Assembly: GCA_905480255.1 (NCBI GenBank)
Contig: CAJQPR010000004.1
Location: forward strand, 1 to 64,000
DNA from: an uncultured Woeseiaceae bacterium
GTDB lineage: Bacteria; Pseudomonadota; Gammaproteobacteria; Steroidobacterales; Woeseiaceae
Length of the DNA: 64,000 nucleotides
Reading direction: 5' to 3'
Positions 56,377 through 64,000 of the stretch are shown piece by piece. Under the pieces are notes generated by a model. It did no database searches. It was given only the letters and a program-made list of their open reading frames with translations, and was not told the DNA's origin. The first letter of the stretch is position 1. The number at the start of each line of letters is the position of its first letter. The translations under genes and the position numbers were made by a program.

Positions 56377-58339
56377 TGACATCCGGCACTCGCTGGACAA
56401 CATTGTTCAGCTAATCAACGACGGAAGGACGGATGAGGCAGAGTCGTTGTGCGCGGAAAAACTTCGCGCCCGTCCCGATGACGTCAATCTTACGGCCATG
56501 ATGGGCGCCATATTGATCAAAACGGGCGCGTTGAGCAGGGCCGAAGAATTCCTGCACCGCGCCATTGAGATCGAGCCCGCATTTGCCAAACCGCATGAGG
56601 ATCTCGGCACTTTGAAGCTTTCCCGCAACGAAGCGGAGAAAGCGATTCCACACTACCGCAAGGCCCTGGCAATCGATCCGGGCCTGGCGTCAGCTGTGCG
56701 TGGGCTGGCGCAGGCATTGAAGCAGGCAGGACGGGAAGACGAAGCAGAAACATTGCGTATCGAGTTCATGCAAGGCCTGCCGACGGAGGCATTGCTCGCC
56801 GAGGCAGAAGCACTTTGTAGCAAAGGTCAGACAAGGGACGCCGAGCAGATCTGCGACGTCGTGCTGAGCCGCGACCCGGAAAGTATTGGTGCACTCCGGG
56901 TGCTCGCGCTGGCTGCAGTCACTGACGAGCGTTTTATTATTGCCGAGGGCTACCTGAAACGAATGGTTCGCCTCGCACCGAAAGATGCCGCCGCCCAGTT
57001 TGAACTGGGCGGGTTTCTGAACGATCGCGGTCGTTACCCGGAGGCGATTGAGTTGATGAAGGCCACCGCTCTGGCATCGCCCGAAAACCCGGATATCCAT
57101 CTACTGCTCGGAAACATGCTCGGCATCGTTGGCCGCACGAACGAAGCGCTTCAGGCTTACAGGAATTGTCTCGAGCACAATCCGGACAACCCTGGCGCAT
57201 TGATCGGATACGGCCACATGGTCCGGGTTGCGGGTCGAAAGGAAGAGGCAAGGGACTCCTATCAACATTGCGTCGAAGTCAGTCCGGATTTCGGAACGGC
57301 ATGGTGGTACCTGGCGAGCCTGCACGGCTTCGAAGCGAGTGACGATCAGCTTGCGACGATGCTGGCCGAGCTCGAAAGAGAAAACCTGGCTCCGGAATCG
57401 GCTGTTGGCTTTCACTTTGCGTTAGCCCGTGCGTTTGAGCATCGAGAGGACTACGCGGCCGCCTGGCAGCACTACGAGAAGGGAAATGCCGGCAAGCGTC
57501 AATTGGTAAAATATGACCCCGTTAAGGCCGAGGTCGATCACGCAAAGATCAAGGCTACGTATTCGGCTGAAATGCTCGCGCAGAAAAAGGCAACGGATGC
57601 GTCAGATGTCGTGCCAATTTTTATCGTTGGTATGCCGCGATCCGGTTCCACACTGATAGAGCAAATACTGGCAAGTCACAGCCAGATCGAAGGGACGGGA
57701 GAGCTTCCCTACATCATCATGATGACCAAGAACATGGTTGCGGAAGAAGCCGGCAGTTTGCACTACACCGAACTGGTCAAATACCTTAGTCCCGACGACC
57801 TGGCTCGTTCGGGGGCCAGCTACCTGGCAAACGCAGAATCGCATCGCGTTGAGCGCACGCCATTTTTCACTGACAAGATGCCCGCGAATTTTTCACATGT
57901 CGGTTTGATTCGTTCGATTCTACCGCAGGCCAGATTTATCGACGCGCGTCGTGAGCCTATGGCCACCTGTGTCGCGAATTATCGTCAATTATTCGCTCTC
58001 GGGAAAAACCAGTCTTACGACCTGGTGGAACTGGGCGAGTACTACCTGCAGTACATCGAGATGATGAACCACTGGGACGATGTCATGCCCGGCGCGGTGC
58101 TGCGCGTTCAGTATGAAGACGTTGTCGGGGATCTGGAGTCGCAGGTCAGGCGCATCCTGGACTATTGTGGCCTGCCTTTCGAAGAAGCCTGCCTCGAGTT
58201 TCACAAAAGCGCCAGGCCGGTAAACACTGCCAGTGCCGAGCAGGTCCGCGAGCCTATCTATAAGTCCGGTGTGGAATTCTGGCGAAACTTCGATCCCTGG
58301 ATTGACGAACTGCGGGATGTTCTCTCGCCAATACTCTAG
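56369..58339 (+). CDS. TPR-repeat sulfotransferase (paralogue of 53400..55394)
   Basis: TPRs; PIFIVGMPRSGSTLIEQILASHSQIEGTGEL; LPFEEACLEFHKSARPVNTASAEQVREPIY; overlaps the MTHFR-like gene by 8 nt. Confidence 0.92.
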   Translation: MTDDIRHSLDNIVQLINDGRTDEAESLCAEKLRARPDDVNLTAMMGAILIKTGALSRAEEFLHRAIEIEPAFAKPHEDLGTLKLSRNEAEKAIPHYRKALAIDPGLASAVRGLAQALKQAGREDEAETLRIEFMQGLPTEALLAEAEALCSKGQTRDAEQICDVVLSRDPESIGALRVLALAAVTDERFIIAEGYLKRMVRLAPKDAAAQFELGGFLNDRGRYPEAIELMKATALASPENPDIHLLLGNMLGIVGRTNEALQAYRNCLEHNPDNPGALIGYGHMVRVAGRKEEARDSYQHCVEVSPDFGTAWWYLASLHGFEASDDQLATMLAELERENLAPESAVGFHFALARAFEHREDYAAAWQHYEKGNAGKRQLVKYDPVKAEVDHAKIKATYSAEMLAQKKATDASDVVPIFIVGMPRSGSTLIEQILASHSQIEGTGELPYIIMMTKNMVAEEAGSLHYTELVKYLSPDDLARSGASYLANAESHRVERTPFFTDKMPANFSHVGLIRSILPQARFIDARREPMATCVANYRQLFALGKNQSYDLVELGEYYLQYIEMMNHWDDVMPGAVLRVQYEDVVGDLESQVRRILDYCGLPFEEACLEFHKSARPVNTASAEQVREPIYKSGVEFWRNFDPWIDELRDVLSPIL

Positions 58340-58358
58340 CGTTTCGTTTGGCCCGTGG

Positions 58359-58928
58359 TCATGCGGCGCTTAACGCCGCAATCTGATTCGCCGGAACGTA
58401 GTCAAAGATGAAGGTAATCCGGTCCTCGGTGCCTTTATTCATGACCGAATGATTCATCTGGTTGTTGATCTCATACGCTTCGCCGACCTGAAACTTGTAA
58501 GGGCGGCCGTCGATCATGAACCGCACCCTGGGATTTGTCGTGATCGGGATATGGATGCGGTGACCGACATGAAATGACGGATGCTTATCAACGTGCGGAT
58601 TAATAATTCCGCCTGCCAGCAACTTGGCGGCCATCGCGCGGATTACGGTTCCGCCGGGCGGATAGTACTTCTTGATGATTTCGTTCATTACCGGAAGCGC
58701 AGCGCTGGCGATACGATCCCAGCCAGGCTCCTGGCTGACGATCACTTCGGGCCAGCGATCAAGGTCGACGAAAAGGACCACAATCGACTCTGTCGCGTGA
58801 TGCACCTCAAATTCTTCCTGCCGGTACTTGTCTTCCTTCCAGGCGATTTCTTCCTGCGCGAGGATGGTTTCACGCAACGCCGTCGTGTCGATGGATCCAA
58901 GTTCGCGTAGTGGGATATCAATATTCAT
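58359..58928 (-). CDS. Aspartyl/asparaginyl beta-hydroxylase-domain protein
   Basis: GGIINPHVDKHPSFHVGHRIHIPITTNPRVRFMIDG...AYEINNQMNHSVMNKGTEDRITFIFDY. Confidence 0.85.
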   Translation of the reverse strand: MNIDIPLRELGSIDTTALRETILAQEEIAWKEDKYRQEEFEVHHATESIVVLFVDLDRWPEVIVSQEPGWDRIASAALPVMNEIIKKYYPPGGTVIRAMAAKLLAGGIINPHVDKHPSFHVGHRIHIPITTNPRVRFMIDGRPYKFQVGEAYEINNQMNHSVMNKGTEDRITFIFDYVPANQIAALSAA

Positions 58929-58943
58929 AACGTTGATTATAAA

Positions 58944-60998
58944 TTACTGTGCGGCCCGGATCTCCTCTGAAAGGGATAAAATGTAACTTCGAATTGCTTC
59001 AGACTCCTCCACTTCGATTTCCATACCGGGCATGCCATTAGAGGCACGCGCCCCTCCAATGACAATTCCGTGCCAGGTCGCGTGAGTCTCCGCGTTTGAA
59101 TAACGAAGGTCCGGTACCGAACCACCGAATCGTGTTACGCCATTGACGCCATGGCAGCCATAGCAGGCAGTGGCATAGAGTTCTTTGCCGGTTTCGATTT
59201 CCTCCGCGGTCGCCTCAAGCGCAGGCTGATCGGGGAGCGGTGGATACCCGCTGCCGGGATCCGGCATGTCCGCGTCGCCGCTCAGTGAAAACGCCATGAG
59301 CCGGACCGGCCCTTTCACTTGCGCGGCGGCGTGCATTTCCGGGTAGCGGTATTGCAGCCCACCGGCAGCACCGATCGGAATCAACACATATTGGGTATCA
59401 TCAACCGCGTAACTTGCCGGCGCCGCATTGATCGCCGATCCGGTCTGAACAGTCCAGACTTCTTTTCCGCTATCCGCCGCATAGGCTACGAACTTGCCCT
59501 CTGCGTTGCCCTGGAAGACCAGGTTGCCGCCGGTTGCCATCAGCCCGCCGTTGTAAGGTAGTGCATGATTTACTGACCAGCGAATGCTCTGCGTCGCGGG
59601 ATCGAATGCCACCAGTTTGCCGGGTACGTGCGGTTTGCCGTCCACTTCGGTGAGCATGATGACATCTTCGCTATTGCCCTCGTTGTCGATTGCTGTAGGC
59701 AGGTCGATAACGGGGATGTAGGACAGCCCGAGGCCGGGGTGAAAGGCCATCGGGTTCCAGCTGTGGGCGCCCCAAAAATTTGGCCAGAACAGGACGGTTT
59801 CGCCGTCGGGCGCGTTCCAGTACTCGGCACCGGGGTCATAGTTTGGCCGGCCGGTTTCCATGTTGATATGGGTGGCCCAGTTGACCTTTGCGTATTTGCC
59901 TGCGGTAAGCAGTTCGCCGGTGTGGCGGTCCAGCGCGTAGTGAAAGCCATTCTTCGGTGCAATTAGCACGGTTTCACGATTCTCGTCCTTAATCGTAAGG
60001 TCGGCGAGAATGATGTTCATGGTTGCGTTGAAGTCCCAGCTGTCCTTGTCGACAGTCTGGTAGTGCCAGTTGTACTCGCCCGTTTCCGCGTTGATCGCGA
60101 CGATGGACGACAGGAACAGGTTGTCACCACCGTCCGGGCTGCGCGTCGCATAGTCGTAGCGATTGGATCCGGCAGTGCCGAAAAACAACTGGTTCGATAC
60201 CGGATCGTAGGTCATTTCGTTCCAGCTGTTGCCGCCACCGCCTACTGTCTCCAGCGTATCGCCGGTCCAGGTCTTGGCTGCCATCTTTAATGCGGGCGTA
60301 TCGTTCTCTTCCGGAATATGGCTGGGGACAATAAAAAAGCGCCAGACCAGGTCGCCTGTCCTGGCGTCGAAGGCTGAGATGTAGCCACGATTGTTTTCCT
60401 CGGACTCCGAACCTGCGTTGCCGACGAAGACCTTGTCACCTCCGACATATGGCGAATCGGAAATCGAATATCCATCTGCGACTTCGCAGGTTTTCTTGTC
60501 CCATTGCTGCCTTCCTGTTTTTGCGTCCAGTGCAACAAGTCTGCAATCCGCGGTAGCGACATACACGTGGCCATCCCATACCGCAACGCCGCGATTGGCA
60601 CGGGAAATCCATGAAAGCCAGGGGGTTTCCGCGAAGATCGCCGAGAAATCCGGCTCATAAGTCCAGAGCAGACTCCCGTCGCTTGCATCGACAGCAACGA
60701 CTTTCGAGTAAGCGCCGCCTATATAAATGACGCCGTCGACGACGATTGGTGTGGTCGGGGTGCCGTCGGGAATCGGCAGGTCCATTGCCCACGCGAGCGA
60801 GAGCTGTCCTATATTTTTCTCATTGATGCGAGACAGCGGGGAATAGTGGCTGCCATTAAAATTGCCGCCTTTTAGAAACCAGTTTTCGCCGTTTCCCGAT
60901 TCTGCAAGAACACGTTCATTTGTAACCTTGCCAGCGGATTGACCGATGGCGATGGCCGGTAGCGACACGAGAAGAACAAGCAACGTTCTGAATAGCAT
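58944..60998 (-). CDS. PQQ-dependent dehydrogenase with C-terminal cytochrome c domain
   Basis: Signal peptide; propeller motifs LLWTYEPD, ALDAKTGRQQWD; NRGVAVW; DSWDFNATMN; haem motif CYGCH. Confidence 0.93.
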   Translation of the reverse strand: MLFRTLLVLLVSLPAIAIGQSAGKVTNERVLAESGNGENWFLKGGNFNGSHYSPLSRINEKNIGQLSLAWAMDLPIPDGTPTTPIVVDGVIYIGGAYSKVVAVDASDGSLLWTYEPDFSAIFAETPWLSWISRANRGVAVWDGHVYVATADCRLVALDAKTGRQQWDKKTCEVADGYSISDSPYVGGDKVFVGNAGSESEENNRGYISAFDARTGDLVWRFFIVPSHIPEENDTPALKMAAKTWTGDTLETVGGGGNSWNEMTYDPVSNQLFFGTAGSNRYDYATRSPDGGDNLFLSSIVAINAETGEYNWHYQTVDKDSWDFNATMNIILADLTIKDENRETVLIAPKNGFHYALDRHTGELLTAGKYAKVNWATHINMETGRPNYDPGAEYWNAPDGETVLFWPNFWGAHSWNPMAFHPGLGLSYIPVIDLPTAIDNEGNSEDVIMLTEVDGKPHVPGKLVAFDPATQSIRWSVNHALPYNGGLMATGGNLVFQGNAEGKFVAYAADSGKEVWTVQTGSAINAAPASYAVDDTQYVLIPIGAAGGLQYRYPEMHAAAQVKGPVRLMAFSLSGDADMPDPGSGYPPLPDQPALEATAEEIETGKELYATACYGCHGVNGVTRFGGSVPDLRYSNAETHATWHGIVIGGARASNGMPGMEIEVEESEAIRSYILSLSEEIRAAQ

Positions 60999-61040
60999 GA
61001 AGATTCACCATTAACGGTCCGGGACGCTATTGTAGCCTTA

Positions 61041-61054
61041 GATCACATGTGATC
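61041..61054. promoter_or_regulatory. Perfect palindrome GATCACATGTGATC in a divergent intergenic region
   Basis: 14-nt perfect dyad between the PQQ dehydrogenase (-) and MFS transporter (+). Confidence 0.5.
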
Positions 61055-61088
61055 GAATGAAATTGCGCATTAAAAAAGGCTAAAAATA

Positions 61089-62318
61089 ATGTCAAAGGTG
61101 CGGCACTGGTTGATCATGGTGGTCCTCAGTTTCTCGGGGGGGATCATTTTTCTCCTGCCATTCCTGTTCGAGGTTTACTATCGATCGGTGGCGGATGCGC
61201 TGGGTTTGACAAATACTGAAATGGGCATTCTCTTCAGCGCATTCGGTGTCACTTCTCTCATCGTCTATTTTCCCGGCGGCTGGCTGGCTGATCGCATTTC
61301 TCCACGCAAGTTGATGACCAGCTCCCTGCTAACCACTGGCCTGGGCGGACTCTGGTTTGCGACGTTGCCCACTTATGAAATCGTGGTAGCGATTCACATT
61401 TTCTGGGGCGTCAGTATCACGCTTTTGTTCTGGGGCGCGATGATTCGTGTAACCCGAAACTGGGCGCCTCCCGACCAGCAGGGAAAGGCGTTCGGCGTAC
61501 TCGAAACCCTGCGCGGGATCGGCGAGGCATCAACACATTCCGTTTTGCTTTTTGTATTTGCCTGGCTTGGTAGTACTGAACAGGCGCTCACTGTCGTCAT
61601 CACCCAGTTATCGCTGGTCATTATCGCGCTTGGTGTTTTGTCCTGGTTCGTCATAGAGGATGTCAGTCGCGATGGCGCATCGAACAATGAAATGGCGAGT
61701 GTGACATTGCGAGATATCATCGCGGTGCTGAAGATGCCGGTCATCTGGCTGATCGCGATCGTCGTTCTCTGCGCCTATTGTGCCTACTGGGGTTCTTTTA
61801 CGACAACGCCTTACTCGTCAGACATATTCATGACCACGGTCGCGGTCGCCGGCGTGATCAGCGTCGGAAGAATGTGGCTGAAACCGATAGCGGCATTGAT
61901 TGCGGGATTTGTCGCCGATGCATTTGGAATTGCGGTGTCAGTTGCCGTCCTTTTCGCGGTCCTGGTCGTCTGTTTCTCCACGATTGGCCTCATTTCGCCC
62001 GAGCCCGGCAAGCTGCCTGTCGTACTTATAAATGTCGCCATCGTCGCGCTCGCCGTTTTCGCGCTGCGCGGCATTTACTTTGCGCTGCTGGAGGAGGGCG
62101 GAGTGCCGCTGGCCGTAACCGGAACAGCGGGCGGCATCATATCGGCCATAGGGTTTACGCCGGACATTTTTATGCCGATCTTTTTCGGTGTAATAACCGA
62201 CTCCTACCCCGGTGCAGACGGCTATCGCTACTTCTACCTGGTCACGAGCGGCTTCTGCGCCGTAGGCCTGGTTGCCGCTATGACGATCTACTTTCGGTAT
62301 GTCAAAAAGACTGCCTAG
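61089..62318 (+). CDS. MFS transporter
   Basis: About 12 TM segments; YFPGGWLADRISPRKLMTSSLL. Confidence 0.9.
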   Translation: MSKVRHWLIMVVLSFSGGIIFLLPFLFEVYYRSVADALGLTNTEMGILFSAFGVTSLIVYFPGGWLADRISPRKLMTSSLLTTGLGGLWFATLPTYEIVVAIHIFWGVSITLLFWGAMIRVTRNWAPPDQQGKAFGVLETLRGIGEASTHSVLLFVFAWLGSTEQALTVVITQLSLVIIALGVLSWFVIEDVSRDGASNNEMASVTLRDIIAVLKMPVIWLIAIVVLCAYCAYWGSFTTTPYSSDIFMTTVAVAGVISVGRMWLKPIAALIAGFVADAFGIAVSVAVLFAVLVVCFSTIGLISPEPGKLPVVLINVAIVALAVFALRGIYFALLEEGGVPLAVTGTAGGIISAIGFTPDIFMPIFFGVITDSYPGADGYRYFYLVTSGFCAVGLVAAMTIYFRYVKKTA

Positions 62319-63442
62319 AGCGGATCGCGATAGGTATCTACTGGCGGCAGTTCCGCGCCGGTTAATCCTTCCGGCATTTCCTCGCCAACAACGGGCAACT
62401 CCAGCGTGCCAATGCCTTCAATGGTCGCAGTGACCACTTCGCCAGGTTGCAGAAAGCGCTGCTCGCCACGCACTGCAGTGCCCATGCCGGTTCCACCGGA
62501 CGTGCCGTTATTGATCACATCGCCCGGGTACAGGGTTATGATCGAGGAGCCGTATTCAATCATTTCCCACAAGGAATGAATCATGTCGCCGGCAGTAGCT
62601 TCCTGCATTTGTTCGTCGCCGACGCTCAATGACTGGCGAAGAATTTCCATCGGGTTGCCATAGAACTCTTTGGGCACGATCCACGGGCCTTGTGGCGCAA
62701 AGGTGTCGTGGCCCTTGCCGACAAACCAGTCGCTGGTGAAGCGCGCTCCGCCTGGCGGCCTCCCACCACGATCAGAAATATCCATGGTCACCATGTAACC
62801 GAAGACATGCGCCTCGGCATCGTTCGCGGAAACGTACTTGGCAGTTCTGCCAATGACCGCGCCCAGCTCAACCTCCCAGTCCGTTCTGTTGCGGCCGTAG
62901 GGAATCACGATTGGCGAACCGTTGCCCACTACTGCGCCACGACTGGGTTTCAGGAACAGGTAAGGTACGCCGCGCTGTTCGCGTCGAAGCCGTCGTTCTT
63001 CCTCACGTTCCTCATCCGTTCCGGTTTCGTCGACGTGGCTGTAAAAATTCACGGCAGCGTTGAGGATCTTGCCTGGGTACATGATGGGCGGCAGCGTGCG
63101 CACTCCTGCCACGTAGTGGACATAGTCCGGCCGATTGCCGTCGAGCCTGCCGTTGTTGACGTGATCGTTGACGATCTCGTACAAGCGGCGCTTTAGACCG
63201 TAGTCATAACGTTCAATCAATTCAATCATGTTGGCCGGCATCGGTACCGACGGATAGCTGGCACTTCTTTCGAGAGCTGCGTTCGCAGCATTCAGTTCAA
63301 TGATCAGACTGTCGCGCAGTACGATGCCGACTTCCGGCGCGCCGTCGATCTCAAATGTGCCTACCTTGAACGGTTCCGCGATATCCTGTGCGAAAACCGG
63401 TACCGAAAAAATGCAGATAGCGAACGCTACAAATCTGCGCAT
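62315..63442 (-). CDS. Fumarylacetoacetate hydrolase-family protein with signal peptide
   Basis: Signal MRRFVAFAICIFSVPVFAQ; FLKPSRGAVVGNGSPIVIPYGRNRTDWEVELGAVIGR; FVGKGHDTFAPQGPWIV; YPGDVINNGTSGGTGMG. Confidence 0.9.
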   Translation of the reverse strand: MRRFVAFAICIFSVPVFAQDIAEPFKVGTFEIDGAPEVGIVLRDSLIIELNAANAALERSASYPSVPMPANMIELIERYDYGLKRRLYEIVNDHVNNGRLDGNRPDYVHYVAGVRTLPPIMYPGKILNAAVNFYSHVDETGTDEEREEERRLRREQRGVPYLFLKPSRGAVVGNGSPIVIPYGRNRTDWEVELGAVIGRTAKYVSANDAEAHVFGYMVTMDISDRGGRPPGGARFTSDWFVGKGHDTFAPQGPWIVPKEFYGNPMEILRQSLSVGDEQMQEATAGDMIHSLWEMIEYGSSIITLYPGDVINNGTSGGTGMGTAVRGEQRFLQPGEVVTATIEGIGTLELPVVGEEMPEGLTGAELPPVDTYRDPL

Positions 63443-63531
63443 GACATCCCCTTAAAGCGTTAGTGATTGATTTGATGCGGCCATTCGGCGGCAGTTCGGG
63501 CATTATATCCGCATTCGACTCCGTCCCGGTG

Positions 63532-64000
63532 ATGCAAATGCGACTGATGCCGATCTTTCTGCTACTGGTGTGCCAGAGTGCTGCTGCCGAGCTGCCTGAC
63601 TGGAGCGGCGTCTGGCAACGCGTGGAAGGCAACGGTGGCATGTTTGATGTCTCCACGACAGAACCGCCCGATGGTCGCGCCGGCAGTCCCGGTGCGCGTC
63701 AGCATCCGCCACTAACCGAACGGTGGGAAGCCAAATACCGGGCCAACCTGGCACTGGTCGCGGTCGACCGCTTGCCGGATCCGATTTCACGCTGTGGTAC
63801 ACCTGCCGGATTTCCTCGCTTGCTCGCGTTGCCGGATGTTTACGAATTTATCGTTCGTCCCGAACAAACCTGGATTATCACCGAGAACGGCCCGAACATT
63901 CTTCGAATCTATACTGATGGACGAAGCCATCCGCCCGCGGAAGAAATGTGGCCAACGTTTACCGGCGACTCCGTGGGTCGGTGGGACGAAGACATGCTGA
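63532..64000 (+). CDS. Partial exported protein of unknown function (not in the ORF track)
   Basis: Open frame from ATG 63532 to the right edge: MQMRLMPIFLLLVCQSAAAELPDWSGVWQRVEGN...YEFIVRPEQTWIITENGPNILRIYTDGRSHPPAEEMWPTFTGDSVGRWDEDML. Confidence 0.75.
   Translation, partial: MQMRLMPIFLLLVCQSAAAELPDWSGVWQRVEGNGGMFDVSTTEPPDGRAGSPGARQHPPLTERWEAKYRANLALVAVDRLPDPISRCGTPAGFPRLLALPDVYEFIVRPEQTWIITENGPNILRIYTDGRSHPPAEEMWPTFTGDSVGRWDEDML

Noticed and set aside
58365-58382. GCGGCGCTTAACGCCGC hairpin near the end of the AspH gene
   Set aside because: It lies in the AspH C-terminal codons and has no adjacent T-tract, so I do not call it a terminator.
1-64000. Mobile element, prophage, CRISPR, defence system, tRNA/rRNA
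   Set aside because: No transposase, integrase, phage, Cas or defence-gene motifs, no regularly spaced direct repeats, and no recognisable tRNA or rRNA segments were seen; this is a by-eye negative only.

Overview
This 64 kb window is dense chromosomal sequence from what looks like an environmental, probably marine gammaproteobacterium (inferred from gene content only). I see about 49 protein-coding genes and no rRNA, tRNA, CRISPR array, transposase or phage gene. From left to right: a Tat-like M24 peptidase and a FadB/J-type enzyme; an RdhA (B12-dependent reductive dehalogenase)-NUDIX-MBL operon next to an AAHS-type MFS transporter and a second beta-oxidation enzyme with the reverse domain order; a methionine cluster (metA, cystathionine gamma-synthase, metY); exported amidohydrolases; a CpxAR-like two-component system divergent from an 8-gene lipid-modification operon (two CFA-type methyltransferases, FAD oxidoreductase, DUF1365, DUF1295, DUF2878, DUF6134-like, lipocalin); a truncated Tat-signal SelA-like PLP-enzyme remnant next to a VOC-cupin-cupin fusion; an island of exported amidohydrolases/peptidases (three D-aminoacylase-like, two YtcJ-like, an M16 catalytic/non-catalytic pair, a serine hydrolase); and a TonB receptor / two TPR-sulfotransferases / MTHFR-like / Asp-Asn beta-hydroxylase neighbourhood followed by a PQQ dehydrogenase and an exported FAH-family protein. 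The best candidates for something undescribed are (i) the soluble, standalone RdhA with a visible internal duplication and an unusual operon context, (ii) the lipid operon paired with a two-component system instead of ECF/ChrR, and (iii) the TonB receptor-TPR-sulfotransferase-AspH neighbourhood with a Tyr/Trp-rich receptor loop. All family calls come from reading motifs, not from database searches.
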